From CAZDQL01 sp964507325 (GTDB taxonomy: Bacteria; Planctomycetota; UBA1135; GCA-002686595), in the NCBI GenBank assembly GCA_964507325.1, contig CAZDQL010000057.1:1-40915 (forward strand): a stretch of DNA of 40,915 nt, given 5' to 3'. The notes below the pieces were generated by a model. It was not told the origin of the DNA, ran no database searches, and saw nothing but the letters and a program-made list of their open reading frames with translations. The position numbers were made by a program, and so were the translations under genes. Below, one piece after another: positions 31,899 through 39,099 of this stretch (its first letter is position 1; each line of letters starts with the position of its first letter).

Positions 31899-32525
31899 CT
31901 AGCGGCAGAGCTGAATGACCAAGGCGGTGAACAAGAGCAGGCTGCTGAGGGTCACCACGATCCCCTGTCGTCGAGGACGGGTGCGCCGCCACCATAGGTA
32001 GAACCCCGAGACGCACCACAAGCACATGGCGATGGCAGTGATGTCGACCACGATCGCCCAGAGGATCACCTCGGCGTAGGATTGACCGTAGCCGCTCCGG
32101 AAGTGCAGGTGATGGATGAGCCGGTAGACGGAGAAAGGGCGCTGCCTCTCAACGACGATCCGTCCCTGCTGCTTGAACCAGCGCACCCGGTAGTTGCCGG
32201 CCCCGCTGATGCGCATCACCGTCAGCTGCTGCGGGTTGGGCTGTCCCTGGACCCGATGGGGGCCGTCGAGATTCATGTAATCGAGGATCACCTGAGCCTG
32301 CTGACCAGGCTGCGTGGGGAAGTCATCCCGCGCGACGAACGGCCTTGCCTCGACCTCCTCCCACTTTGCAGGGGTGACGCCCAGCGTTTCTCGGAACCAC
32401 TGGTGATGGTTCAGACACAACGCACTGATCCCGTAGACCAGCAACCAGGGCATCAGGAACAACCCAGGGTAGAGATGCAGCCAGCGCATCCAGCGGTCCA
32501 CAGTGTTCCAGGTTCCCTTGGCCAT
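31899..32525 (-). CDS. PepSY-associated transmembrane protein
   Basis: The product has 208 residues and an N-terminal membrane helix (WLHLYPGLFLMPWLLVYGIS) preceded by RWMRWLHLY. Near the C-terminus are two further helices (VILWAIVVDITAIAMCLWCV and IVVTLSSLLLFTALVIQL). The periplasmic part between is about 110 residues, ending FSVYRLIHHLHFRSGYG. The pattern matches short PepSY-TM (PF03929) proteins, often linked to iron or siderophore reduction and possibly binding heme through the paired histidines. The start at 32525 has no strong ribosome site. It appears to be a lone gene, divergent from the esterase lipoprotein. Confidence 0.8.
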   Translation of the reverse strand: MAKGTWNTVDRWMRWLHLYPGLFLMPWLLVYGISALCLNHHQWFRETLGVTPAKWEEVEARPFVARDDFPTQPGQQAQVILDYMNLDGPHRVQGQPNPQQLTVMRISGAGNYRVRWFKQQGRIVVERQRPFSVYRLIHHLHFRSGYGQSYAEVILWAIVVDITAIAMCLWCVSGFYLWWRRTRPRRQGIVVTLSSLLLFTALVIQLCR

Positions 32526-32609
32526 GATTCACCATGTCGAACGATCGGAGATACCAGTCGAGTCCGCGCACCGCGTCGCAATCAGTCCGAGGGTACAGGC
32601 CCGGTGTGT

Positions 32610-32641
32610 GGTGGATCAATCTCGTGCTGTGCTGATCCACC
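32610..32641. promoter_or_regulatory. 9-bp inverted repeat between divergent genes
   Basis: GGTGGATCA and TGATCCACC are perfect inverted copies 14 bases apart. They lie in the 196-base region between PepSY-TM (minus) and the esterase lipoprotein (plus). They could be an operator or a transcript hairpin. Confidence 0.4.
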
Positions 32642-32668
32642 TGTTGTCCTTGTCTGTTTGACGAATCA

Positions 32669-32695
32669 GGGCCTCGAACCACGCACCAACACCCC
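32669..32695 (+). repeat. Block D solo copy
   Basis: GCCTCGAACCACGCACCAAC and flanks match 12923-12949 with four differences in 27 bases. Both copies end shortly before a gene and are followed by GGGACC and a CTAYSRT-type -10-like motif. Confidence 0.6.
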
Positions 32696-32707
32696 GGAGG
32701 GACCTGC

Positions 32708-32713
32708 TATCGT
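32708..32713 (+). promoter_or_regulatory. Putative -10 of a near-leaderless transcript
   Basis: TATCGT lies eight bases before ATG 32722, with no ribosome site between. No -35 is visible at normal spacing. Confidence 0.35.
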
Positions 32714-32721
32714 TGTGCGAC

Positions 32722-33606
32722 ATGAGCGCACCCAGGAGACTCCGCCCTCGAAGATCGCCCGTCGTCACTCCGTCCGTGATGGTCGGCCTGCTCCTGGCGG
32801 GGTGTGCGTCGCCCACGCCGGTCGAGGAGCGTGAAGTCGCCGCCCGCATTCATCGCAGCGCGGTGGAGTACAAGCGCGTCGGAGACGTCACCCTCGAGCT
32901 GCATCTGTGGAGACTGAAGGACGGAGCGTCCGGCGGTTCGCGGCCCGCGGTGGTGTTCTTCTTCGGAGGAGGCTGGAACACCGGGACACCCGAGCAGTTC
33001 GCGCCCCACTGTGAGCGAATGGCGGCTGCGGGCTTCGTGGCCTTCAGCGCCGAGTACCGGGTCAGGAGGCGCAATGGAACCACCCCCTTCGAATGTGTGA
33101 AGGACGGGAAGTCCGCGCTGCGCTGGGTGCGTGCACACGCGGCCGAGTACGACATCGACCCGGAACGGATCTACGCGGGCGGGGGCTCGGCGGGCGGCCA
33201 CGTCGCGGCCTGTACGGGGATCATCGACGGGCTGGACGAGGAGGGAGAGGATCTCTCGATCTCCTCGCGCCCGGACAAGCTCGTGCTGTTCAACCCGGTG
33301 ATCGACACCGGCCCGAGAGGGTTCGGCCGCTCCCGTCTCGGTGATCGCTGGGAGGAGATCTCGCCCCTGCACAACGTGCGACCCGGTGCTCCGCCCACGC
33401 TGATCTTCCACGGCACGGCGGACAAGACGGTGGATTACGCTCGAGTCGAGGCCTTTCGCGACGCCATGTCGGAAGCGGGCAACGCGTGCACGCTGGTCGG
33501 GTTCGAGGGCATGGGGCACGGCTTCTTCAACGCGGGGCGAGGTGACGGAGTCGCCTACGAAGAGACCATCCTCGCCATGCTGGACTTCCTGGACGACACG
33601 GACTGA
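32722..33606 (+). CDS. Lipoprotein alpha/beta-hydrolase (BD-FAE/acetyl-esterase-like)
   Basis: The product is 294 residues. ATG 32722 gives a type II signal (VMVGLLLAGC); an in-frame TTG at 32713 overlaps the -10 element. The catalytic set is complete: oxyanion strand VVFFFGGGWNTGT, nucleophile Ser in AGGGSAGGHVA, Asp in FHGTADKTVDY and His in GMGHGFFN. The family includes feruloyl and acetyl esterases acting on plant and algal polysaccharides. A membrane-anchored deacetylase for glycans is plausible, but its substrate is not shown. Confidence 0.87.
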   Translation: MSAPRRLRPRRSPVVTPSVMVGLLLAGCASPTPVEEREVAARIHRSAVEYKRVGDVTLELHLWRLKDGASGGSRPAVVFFFGGGWNTGTPEQFAPHCERMAAAGFVAFSAEYRVRRRNGTTPFECVKDGKSALRWVRAHAAEYDIDPERIYAGGGSAGGHVAACTGIIDGLDEEGEDLSISSRPDKLVLFNPVIDTGPRGFGRSRLGDRWEEISPLHNVRPGAPPTLIFHGTADKTVDYARVEAFRDAMSEAGNACTLVGFEGMGHGFFNAGRGDGVAYEETILAMLDFLDDTD

Positions 33607-33650
33607 GGAGTCGATCGCGTGTGCTGCGCGGTGCCGCGAGTGGCGGCTGC

Positions 33651-33680
33651 ACGGGTCCATCGATCCTCGCGGCCCGCTCA
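33651..33680 (+). repeat. Family A repeat, partial
   Basis: CGGGTCCATCGATCCTCGC matches GGTCCATCGATCTCCGCGG at 1714. It starts 45 bases after the esterase stop. The rest of the 312-base gap (33607-33918) shows no gene and no clear promoter. Confidence 0.6.
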
Positions 33681-33918
33681 CCTGTCGGTCGAAGTCGCCT
33701 GACCTCGAGTTGTTCTTGCGGTACTCGGCTCTCAGGCCGCCTCGTTGGGGCCGCGGGCCATCCGAGATGCGGGCTCCTGTGTCGCCGCCCGTCTTCCTCG
33801 GGCGGTGTTCTGAGTCCGTGCCATAACGGCCCGTTCGTTGTGAGGCGGGGGTCTCAAGCCCGGTTCGCTCTCCGGTCGATGGTGGAGCGTCCCACACCCG
33901 ACACCCCTCACCCCCCTC

Positions 33919-34776
33919 ATGCAGACGTCACACAAGCCCGGCAAGGGCTGGCTCATCGCCTCGCACGCCATCGCAGTCATCCTCGGCGCCGCGGGAGCCG
34001 TCGTGGTCGACAAGACGACCGAGCGCACGGTTGTCATCAAGCCGATGCTCGACCTTGGCCAGGGCGAGCCGGTTCCCCTGGGCCGTCTGCTCGGCGGAAC
34101 CTCCGAGGCCCGGATCTCTGCCAACGAGAACGCGGCCATTGCGACGCTGCGTTTCATCGCCGCGTCCCAGCAGCAGTTCCAAGCGTGCTGCGCCGTCGAT
34201 ACCGACGCCGATGGCGGTGGCGAGTACGGCTTCTTCGGTGAACTGGCCGGCTCAGCCGTCCTGCGCGCTCACGACCCGACCACTGGATTCAGCGCGTTCG
34301 CCACCGGAGAGGATGCCCTGCTCGACCCGCCCTTCCTCGCCTCGGCCTTCGGACACCTGGTCGAGGACGGCATGGGTCACGGTGTGATCGAGCGGCAGGG
34401 GTACTACTTCAAGCTCTATCTGCCCGGCAGAGCGGCCGGCGAGGTGATTCCCGGGGTCCCCGAAAACCCCACGGGGGGCGCCCGAGAGCGCGACCTCGCC
34501 GCGGGCTGGAACTCCTCGGACTGCGAGATCCTCTGGTGCGCCTACGCTTGGCCGGTGACCGTCGACAAGACCGGGAACCGGACCTTCTTCGTGAACCAGG
34601 AGTGGGACCTGCTGCAGTACGACAATCGGGACGCGGACTACGAGGGGTTGGCCAGCCCCCCCGGCTTCGGCGCCGCCTACTCGGACGGCATCCCCGACAG
34701 CATGATCGAGAACCTCGGACTGGCCGTCATGGGGTTCGACGCCAACGACGGGAACGTCTGGACGGCGGTGGAGTAG
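33919..34776 (+). CDS. Membrane-anchored pilin-like secreted protein
   Basis: The 285-residue product has one N-terminal hydrophobic helix (GWLIASHAIAVILGAAGAVVV). After it, NENAAIATLRFIAASQQQFQ is the amphipathic segment typical of planctomycete type II/IV pseudopilin-like proteins. VDTDADGGGEYGFFGELAG and a globular C-terminal domain with an ILWCAYAWPV strand follow. The usual cleaved, methylated N-terminus is not seen. It is probably anchored outside the inner membrane; no catalytic motif is apparent. The ATG at 33919 has no clear ribosome site. Confidence 0.68.
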   Translation: MQTSHKPGKGWLIASHAIAVILGAAGAVVVDKTTERTVVIKPMLDLGQGEPVPLGRLLGGTSEARISANENAAIATLRFIAASQQQFQACCAVDTDADGGGEYGFFGELAGSAVLRAHDPTTGFSAFATGEDALLDPPFLASAFGHLVEDGMGHGVIERQGYYFKLYLPGRAAGEVIPGVPENPTGGARERDLAAGWNSSDCEILWCAYAWPVTVDKTGNRTFFVNQEWDLLQYDNRDADYEGLASPPGFGAAYSDGIPDSMIENLGLAVMGFDANDGNVWTAVE

Positions 34777-34873
34777 CCGGACACCACGGCTTCCGGGAAG
34801 AGCGCGTCTTGGGGAGACCTACGGGTTTCTCAGTATCACGGCGTGTCCACTCCGCCGCGTGTTAACCTCCCCG

Positions 34874-34930
34874 TACAATCGAGGCGCCGCCTGGATGACT
34901 GCATCCGGGGCGATCCCCCTCTCGATTGTG
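34874..34930 (+). promoter_or_regulatory. Structured 5' leader candidate of the GMP-synthase-like gene
   Basis: ACAATCGAG (34875-34883) pairs perfectly with CTCGATTGT (34921-34929). Inside are two abutting perfect hairpins, GGATG-ACTG-CATCC (34893-34906) and GGGG-CGAT-CCCC (34907-34918). The free CGCCT at 34888-34892 can pair with AGGCG inside the ribosome site (34955-34959) or with a second AGGCG at 34936-34940, as in a switch. It does not match the purine riboswitch consensus. Caution: TACAAT (34874-34879) could itself be a -10 element, in which case the outer stem would not be fully transcribed and the arms would be a DNA operator. Confidence 0.45.
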
Positions 34931-34964
34931 AGGCCAGGCGAGCGGACCAGCAGGAGGCGATGAC

Positions 34965-36215
34965 ATGGCGGACTTGACGGTTCATCGGTTCGACTACGAG
35001 ATGCCGGAGCAGCTGGCTGCCTTCGACGTGAAAGACTATGTCGAAGGCGCACTGCAGTGGATCGACCGGCTGGTTGCTCCAGCGGACAAGGTGGCGCTCT
35101 CGGCCTCCGGTGGCGTCGACAGCACCACCGTGGCCTTTCTCCTGAAGGAAGTCCTCGGGACCAGGCTCCATCCGTTCTTCATCGACGATGGACTGAGGAG
35201 GATCATCGGCGGTCGCGAGGAATGGCAGGTGACGGCCGACATCTTCAGCGGCTTCCCGAACTTCCAGGTCATCCACACCGCTGACTTGGTCATCCCCTGG
35301 TTCGAGGGCGTCGAGGACGGGACGCTCAAGCGAGAGATGTTCCGCGGTCTGTATACCCTCACCTCCAACAAGCACATCGCCGGTCTGCAAGCGGATTGGA
35401 TCGCAGACGGCACGATCTGCCCCGACATCGTGATGACGGACGAGAACCGTCAGATCCAGCACAATGTGAATCTCCCCTACAGCATGAAGAAGCTCGAGCC
35501 GTTCTCGGCTCTCTACAAGCCCCACGTCAGACGGGTGGCCGCCCACCTCGGCATGCCCCGGGACTTCTCCATGCAGATCCCCTGCCCGGGTCCGGCGCAG
35601 CTGCTGCGCGTCGGCGGCGCCTTCAGCGCCGACAAGCTGCGGGTCTCGAAGCTGGCCACCGACGTGGTGGAGACCATGCTGTGCCAGCACCTCGAAAGTC
35701 AGTGGGGAGAGGCGTTCCGCTACGACGAGGCGACCGGCGTTCGCACCCCCTTTCAGTACTTCGCGACCTGTATCGACCCCGAGATGGAGCCTGACCCAGG
35801 GCTGAGCAAGTGCATCCAGGACGCCACGGGCATCGATGCCACCTGCTTCAAGATGAGGACCAGGGCGATGTGGATCGATCCCGCCGTGGACGCCCAGCGC
35901 AGCAAGCTCTACGCGCCGATCCTGTGGGTCAAGGGACCCGCCGCCGACCACGCGGCGCTGGCCGGGCTCTACGACGCGCTCAGCGGCGAGTCCGAACTGC
36001 CGAGAGTCCTGTACGAGGTCTTCGACTCCGGCCGCGACGGCTACCCGAGTGCCATCAAGATCGTTGAGAGCGACGACGTGCGCACCGCGCGCCCGCTGCC
36101 TATGGACTTCGACGTTCTGGCGAGGATGGGTGAGAGCATCTGCGAACGCGCCGGGGCATCGCGTGTGGCCTTCGACATCAGCCGGCGTCCGCCGGCCACG
36201 ATCGAGCTGTTCTGA
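34965..36215 (+). CDS. GMP-synthase-like ATP pyrophosphatase without amidotransferase domain
   Basis: The product has 416 residues and is cytoplasmic. AGGAGG lies 7 bases before ATG 34965. The ATP-PPase P-loop is LSASGGVDSTTVAF. The sequence goes on in GuaA order: QADWIADGTICPDIVM, IQHNVNLPYSMKKLEPFSAL, then GMPRDFSMQIPCPGPAQLLRV (the GuaA equivalent is RHPFPGPGLAIRV), and ends in PPATIELF like the GMP-synthase dimerisation tail. The glutamine-hydrolysing domain is absent, as in archaeal two-subunit GuaA, but no GATase partner gene lies nearby. Several normally conserved residues differ (IQHNV for KSHHNV). It may be an ammonia-dependent GMP synthase paralogue or an enzyme amidating another substrate. 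Confidence 0.83.
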   Translation: MADLTVHRFDYEMPEQLAAFDVKDYVEGALQWIDRLVAPADKVALSASGGVDSTTVAFLLKEVLGTRLHPFFIDDGLRRIIGGREEWQVTADIFSGFPNFQVIHTADLVIPWFEGVEDGTLKREMFRGLYTLTSNKHIAGLQADWIADGTICPDIVMTDENRQIQHNVNLPYSMKKLEPFSALYKPHVRRVAAHLGMPRDFSMQIPCPGPAQLLRVGGAFSADKLRVSKLATDVVETMLCQHLESQWGEAFRYDEATGVRTPFQYFATCIDPEMEPDPGLSKCIQDATGIDATCFKMRTRAMWIDPAVDAQRSKLYAPILWVKGPAADHAALAGLYDALSGESELPRVLYEVFDSGRDGYPSAIKIVESDDVRTARPLPMDFDVLARMGESICERAGASRVAFDISRRPPATIELF

Positions 36216-36344
36216 CCTGGGAGGGGCTGGCGCGGGCCAGCCTGCCCGGTGGTAGTCGCGCAGCAGCGGGCCGGAGGCGCGGTCCGCGGGTGGCGGCTGT
36301 AGGCTGTGACCTCCACGTCAGGATTCCCAGCCCAGCGGTGCGAC

Positions 36345-37448
36345 ATGCTTCTTCCGCTCCTCCTCCCCATCCTCGCCTCCACCCTCGCCGCGACCGACGG
36401 TCTCTACGGCGCGTCGACGGACGTGCCCCCCGCCACCTTCGTCGAGCTCGACGGCGCCCGCTTCGGCGCCGAGCCCGATTCGATCGGGCCCATCGGGGGC
36501 GGGCGGGGGTACGGGAGGACCCTCACGGAGGGCGAGCACGTCGCCCGAACGCTCGACGAGTTGATCGCAGCCCTGGCCGCGGCGCAGCCCGGTGAGGTGG
36601 TGTTCCTTCCCGGCGAGGTGGTGATCGATTGCAGCGCCCGCATCTACATCGAAGAGCTCGTCCTCGAGGTCCCCGCCGGCGTGACCCTGGGGAGCGACCG
36701 CGGCCGCGACGGATCGCCGGGGGCGCTGCTCTTCTCCGACGCGCTCGCGACGCGACCGCTGCTGCGGGTGACGGGGGACGACGTGCGCATCAGCGGCTTG
36801 CGCCTGCGCGGACCGGATCCCGAGCGGCGCCTCGATCACCATCATCGCGCCCTCCGGGAGGGGCGGGGGCGCGACTACTACTACCGCTTCCCGGTGTCCG
36901 ACGGAATTGAGTGCGCGTCCGACCGTCTCGAGGTGGACAACTGCGAGCTCGCGGGCTGGAGCCACGCCGCGGTCTTCCTGAAGGCGGGGACGGGGCACCA
37001 TGTGCATCACTGCTTCGTGCACCACAACCAGCGCCAGGGGCTCGGCTACGGCGTATGCCTCGACGTGGCCGAGTCGTTGATCGAGCGCAATCTCTTCGAC
37101 TGGAATCGCCATTCGATCGCCGGCACGGGCCGGCCGGGCTGTGCCTACGAGGCGCGGCACAACGTCGAGCGCGGCACGTCCCTGAGCCACTGCTTCGACA
37201 TGCACGGCGGCCGGGACCGCAAGGACGGCACCGACGTGGCGGGGACGTGGGTGAAGGTGAGGCGCAATGCGTTCCTGTGCCCGAAGCTCGCCCTCAAGGT
37301 CCGGGGAGAGCCGGAGCGCGAGGTGCAGGTGGAGGGCAACTGGTTCATGCACGCCGCGCCCGCGCGGGCCGTGTCCGGGAAGTCGCGGACGATCCTCGGG
37401 GCCAACGCCTACGGGCTGGAAGAGCCAAGCGTGCTCTCCGGGCGCTGA
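36345..37448 (+). CDS. Secreted right-handed beta-helix protein (pectate-lyase-like)
   Basis: The 367-residue product has a signal peptide (MLLPLLLPILASTLAA). ATG 36345 is preferred to the in-frame GTG at 36306 because it starts at the signal. The repeated coils of a parallel beta-helix are seen: LVLEVPAGVTLGSD, VRISGLRLRGPDPE, GIECASDRLEVDNCELAGWS, HHVHHCFVHHNQRQGLGYG and SLIERNLFDWNRHSIAG. Its position among glycan enzymes suggests polysaccharide binding or lysis. No conserved lyase calcium triad can be assigned with certainty. It stands 129 bases after the GMP-synthase-like gene. Confidence 0.8.
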   Translation: MLLPLLLPILASTLAATDGLYGASTDVPPATFVELDGARFGAEPDSIGPIGGGRGYGRTLTEGEHVARTLDELIAALAAAQPGEVVFLPGEVVIDCSARIYIEELVLEVPAGVTLGSDRGRDGSPGALLFSDALATRPLLRVTGDDVRISGLRLRGPDPERRLDHHHRALREGRGRDYYYRFPVSDGIECASDRLEVDNCELAGWSHAAVFLKAGTGHHVHHCFVHHNQRQGLGYGVCLDVAESLIERNLFDWNRHSIAGTGRPGCAYEARHNVERGTSLSHCFDMHGGRDRKDGTDVAGTWVKVRRNAFLCPKLALKVRGEPEREVQVEGNWFMHAAPARAVSGKSRTILGANAYGLEEPSVLSGR

Positions 37449-37489
37449 TGGCCGACCGTCCCCGTCCCCAGCACGACAAGACGCTCCAG

Positions 37490-37495
37490 TAGATT
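37490..37495 (+). promoter_or_regulatory. Putative -10 of a leaderless DinB-like transcript
   Basis: TAGATT lies six bases before ATG 37502, with no Shine-Dalgarno site. The geometry is the same as at 5313 and 21171. Confidence 0.4.
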
Positions 37496-37501
37496 CACCC
37501 G

Positions 37502-37984
37502 ATGACTTCCAGCGAGCTCGAAGACCAGATAGGCCGATTGGGACTGGCCGTCGAGAGCTTGGCCACCAGTGTCCTTGCCCTCGACGAGGAGTCGTTTCTG
37601 ATGGAGCTCAACGAATGGTCCCCACGAGACATGCTGGCCCATCTCGTCGGCTGGAACCGTCACGTCATCGAGGGCAGCCGACAGATTCAACGAGGAGAAC
37701 TGCCCTTCTACGACATCGATCCCGGCATGGACTACAGCAACGTCAATGCTGCTCTGGTTCGACAGTACGATTCGACCGACAGACGGGCGCTCGTTGACCA
37801 ATTTCGGACCACGGCGGGAGAGCTGGAGGACTACCTGGCGATGCTCGATGCAGCGGTTTGGAGCCGTGACTTCGGCGTTCGACACGACGCTGCGATCGTG
37901 ACGATTCGTGGCACCGTCGATGAGCTGATCGAAGACTACGATCACCACCGGAAGCAGATCGATGGCTGGAACAAGACGCGCTGA
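37502..37984 (+). CDS. DinB/ClbS-DfsB-like four-helix bundle protein
   Basis: The 160-residue cytoplasmic product is predicted to be all-helical. The family core EWSPRDMLAHLVGWNRHVIEG and the C-terminal DELIEDYDHHRKQIDGW give His positions that could bind a metal, as in DinB proteins. ClbS/DfsB members protect against or modify small electrophiles; others are thiol-dependent transferases. The specific role is unknown. Its stop codon lies inside a family A repeat. Confidence 0.82.
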   Translation: MTSSELEDQIGRLGLAVESLATSVLALDEESFLMELNEWSPRDMLAHLVGWNRHVIEGSRQIQRGELPFYDIDPGMDYSNVNAALVRQYDSTDRRALVDQFRTTAGELEDYLAMLDAAVWSRDFGVRHDAAIVTIRGTVDELIEDYDHHRKQIDGWNKTR

Positions 37985-38115
37985 TCCACCGAGACGGCCC
38001 TCATAGGGCTGCCCGATGCCATCTTCTCCGTCCTCGGTCGGTGCGGAGCGTTCGCGGGACGGCCGAGTCAATGCCGAAGCCGTGAACCGGACCAGCGCTC
38101 TTCGGACGCCTCCAA
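37982..38115 (+). repeat. Two family A repeats after the DinB-like gene
   Basis: Copy 1 (37982-38012) reads TGATCCACCGAGACGGCCC and has the hairpin GCCCT-CAT-AGGGC; the gene's TGA is its first bases. Copy 2 (38081-38115) reads GAACCGGACCAGCGCTCTTC, matching the inverted copy at 2517-2542. They fill most of the 184-base convergent gap. Confidence 0.65.
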
Positions 38116-38168
38116 CGGTGCCGGAAGCCCGTAGTGACAACCGGATAGGGTGTCTTCCGCCCCCGCGG

Positions 38169-38846
38169 TCAGGACCCCAGGAAGTGCTCGTTGATCGCCG
38201 CGTCCGTATGGCGCACGGCCGTGTTCGTATGGAAGTTCGCCACCTCGGTGATGATGGCCCCCTCCGGCCCGCCGTATTGCCAGTGACGCGTGCCTACCTG
38301 CGCCAGAGGAACGAACTGCCCCGGGCCGGTCTCGATGACGTGGCCGGTCTTCGTCCTCCCCCCGTCATGACAGGCGGGGATCTGCACCTGTGGAAACTCG
38401 GAGAGATTGTCGTCTCCTGCTCCCACGATGTAGCTCCGACCCCAGCGGACCAGCCACCCCTCGTTCTTCACGATGCCGTGATCGCCCGCGAGGTGCCAAT
38501 GCTCGGGGAGCATCTGCCCCGGCAGGAGGAAGAGGTCCATCAACATGTAGGCGCCGTCACCGTAGTGGTTTTCGAACATGGTGGCGGCGAGCCCCAGACG
38601 GTCGTACTGCCCCGTGCCATAGTCGCTCACCCAGAGCTTCTCCCGCATCCCGGGAAAGACCGGATAGCCGCAGCGACGGCACATGGCCAGCACGGCGTCC
38701 TTGGCCCTGTCCTCGTCGAACGTACCGTCGACGTACACGTCTTCGTTCCTCGTCGCGGGAACGGCGCACCCGGCCAGGACAGCCGACCCTGCAGTCGCGG
38801 CGGCCGTTGCTTTGAGCAGATCTCTGCGGTTCATCCGTTGCTCCAT
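38169..38846 (-). CDS. Exported cupin, D-lyxose-isomerase-like
   Basis: The 225-residue product starts MEQRMNRRDLLKATAAATAG, a Tat signal with a lipobox (VLAGC). GGAGG 8 bases before the ATG at 38846 fixes the start over the second Met. The cupin core is LMDLFLLPGQMLPEHWHL, then VKNEGWLVRWG, with His and Glu placed as in the D-lyxose isomerase family (COG3822-like). The end has GGPEGAIITEVANFHTNTAV. Family members interconvert D-lyxose or D-mannose with keto sugars. Export of such an enzyme is unusual outside this type of bacterium; a related binding role is possible. Confidence 0.8.
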   Translation of the reverse strand: MEQRMNRRDLLKATAAATAGSAVLAGCAVPATRNEDVYVDGTFDEDRAKDAVLAMCRRCGYPVFPGMREKLWVSDYGTGQYDRLGLAATMFENHYGDGAYMLMDLFLLPGQMLPEHWHLAGDHGIVKNEGWLVRWGRSYIVGAGDDNLSEFPQVQIPACHDGGRTKTGHVIETGPGQFVPLAQVGTRHWQYGGPEGAIITEVANFHTNTAVRHTDAAINEHFLGS

Positions 38847-38903
38847 GGTTCAGGTCCTCCTCCGGCTCGCATCCATGGCCTCGAGTGGATCGTCCGTCCA
38901 AGG

Positions 38904-38942
38904 TGACGAGACTGAGAGCGCGGAGGGGTCGACCGAGGCGAT
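38904..38942 (-). repeat. 39-bp element shared with the GH95 upstream region
   Basis: The reverse complement matches 10264-10302 at 37 of 39 bases. It lies just downstream of TACTAT (38941-38946 on the minus strand), a good -10 candidate, so it would be in the 5' leader of the isomerase gene. Confidence 0.7.
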
Positions 38943-39099
38943 AGTACCACGGCCCAGAGGCTACCAGAGACCGATGGAGCCGGCGGGAGAAGCTCCGACA
39001 ACGGGTAGCCCGCTCCGTAGCGGGGCCGTCGACCTGTCGCCCGCCCAAGGCTCACCGGGCCAGGACATGTCCCGGGTCAGAGTCCTGGCGGGCGTGACA

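Noticed and set aside
34874..34930. Known purine riboswitch
   Set aside because: The inner stems are 4-5 bp with 4-nt loops and lack the kissing 7-nt loops and conserved junction bases of that class.
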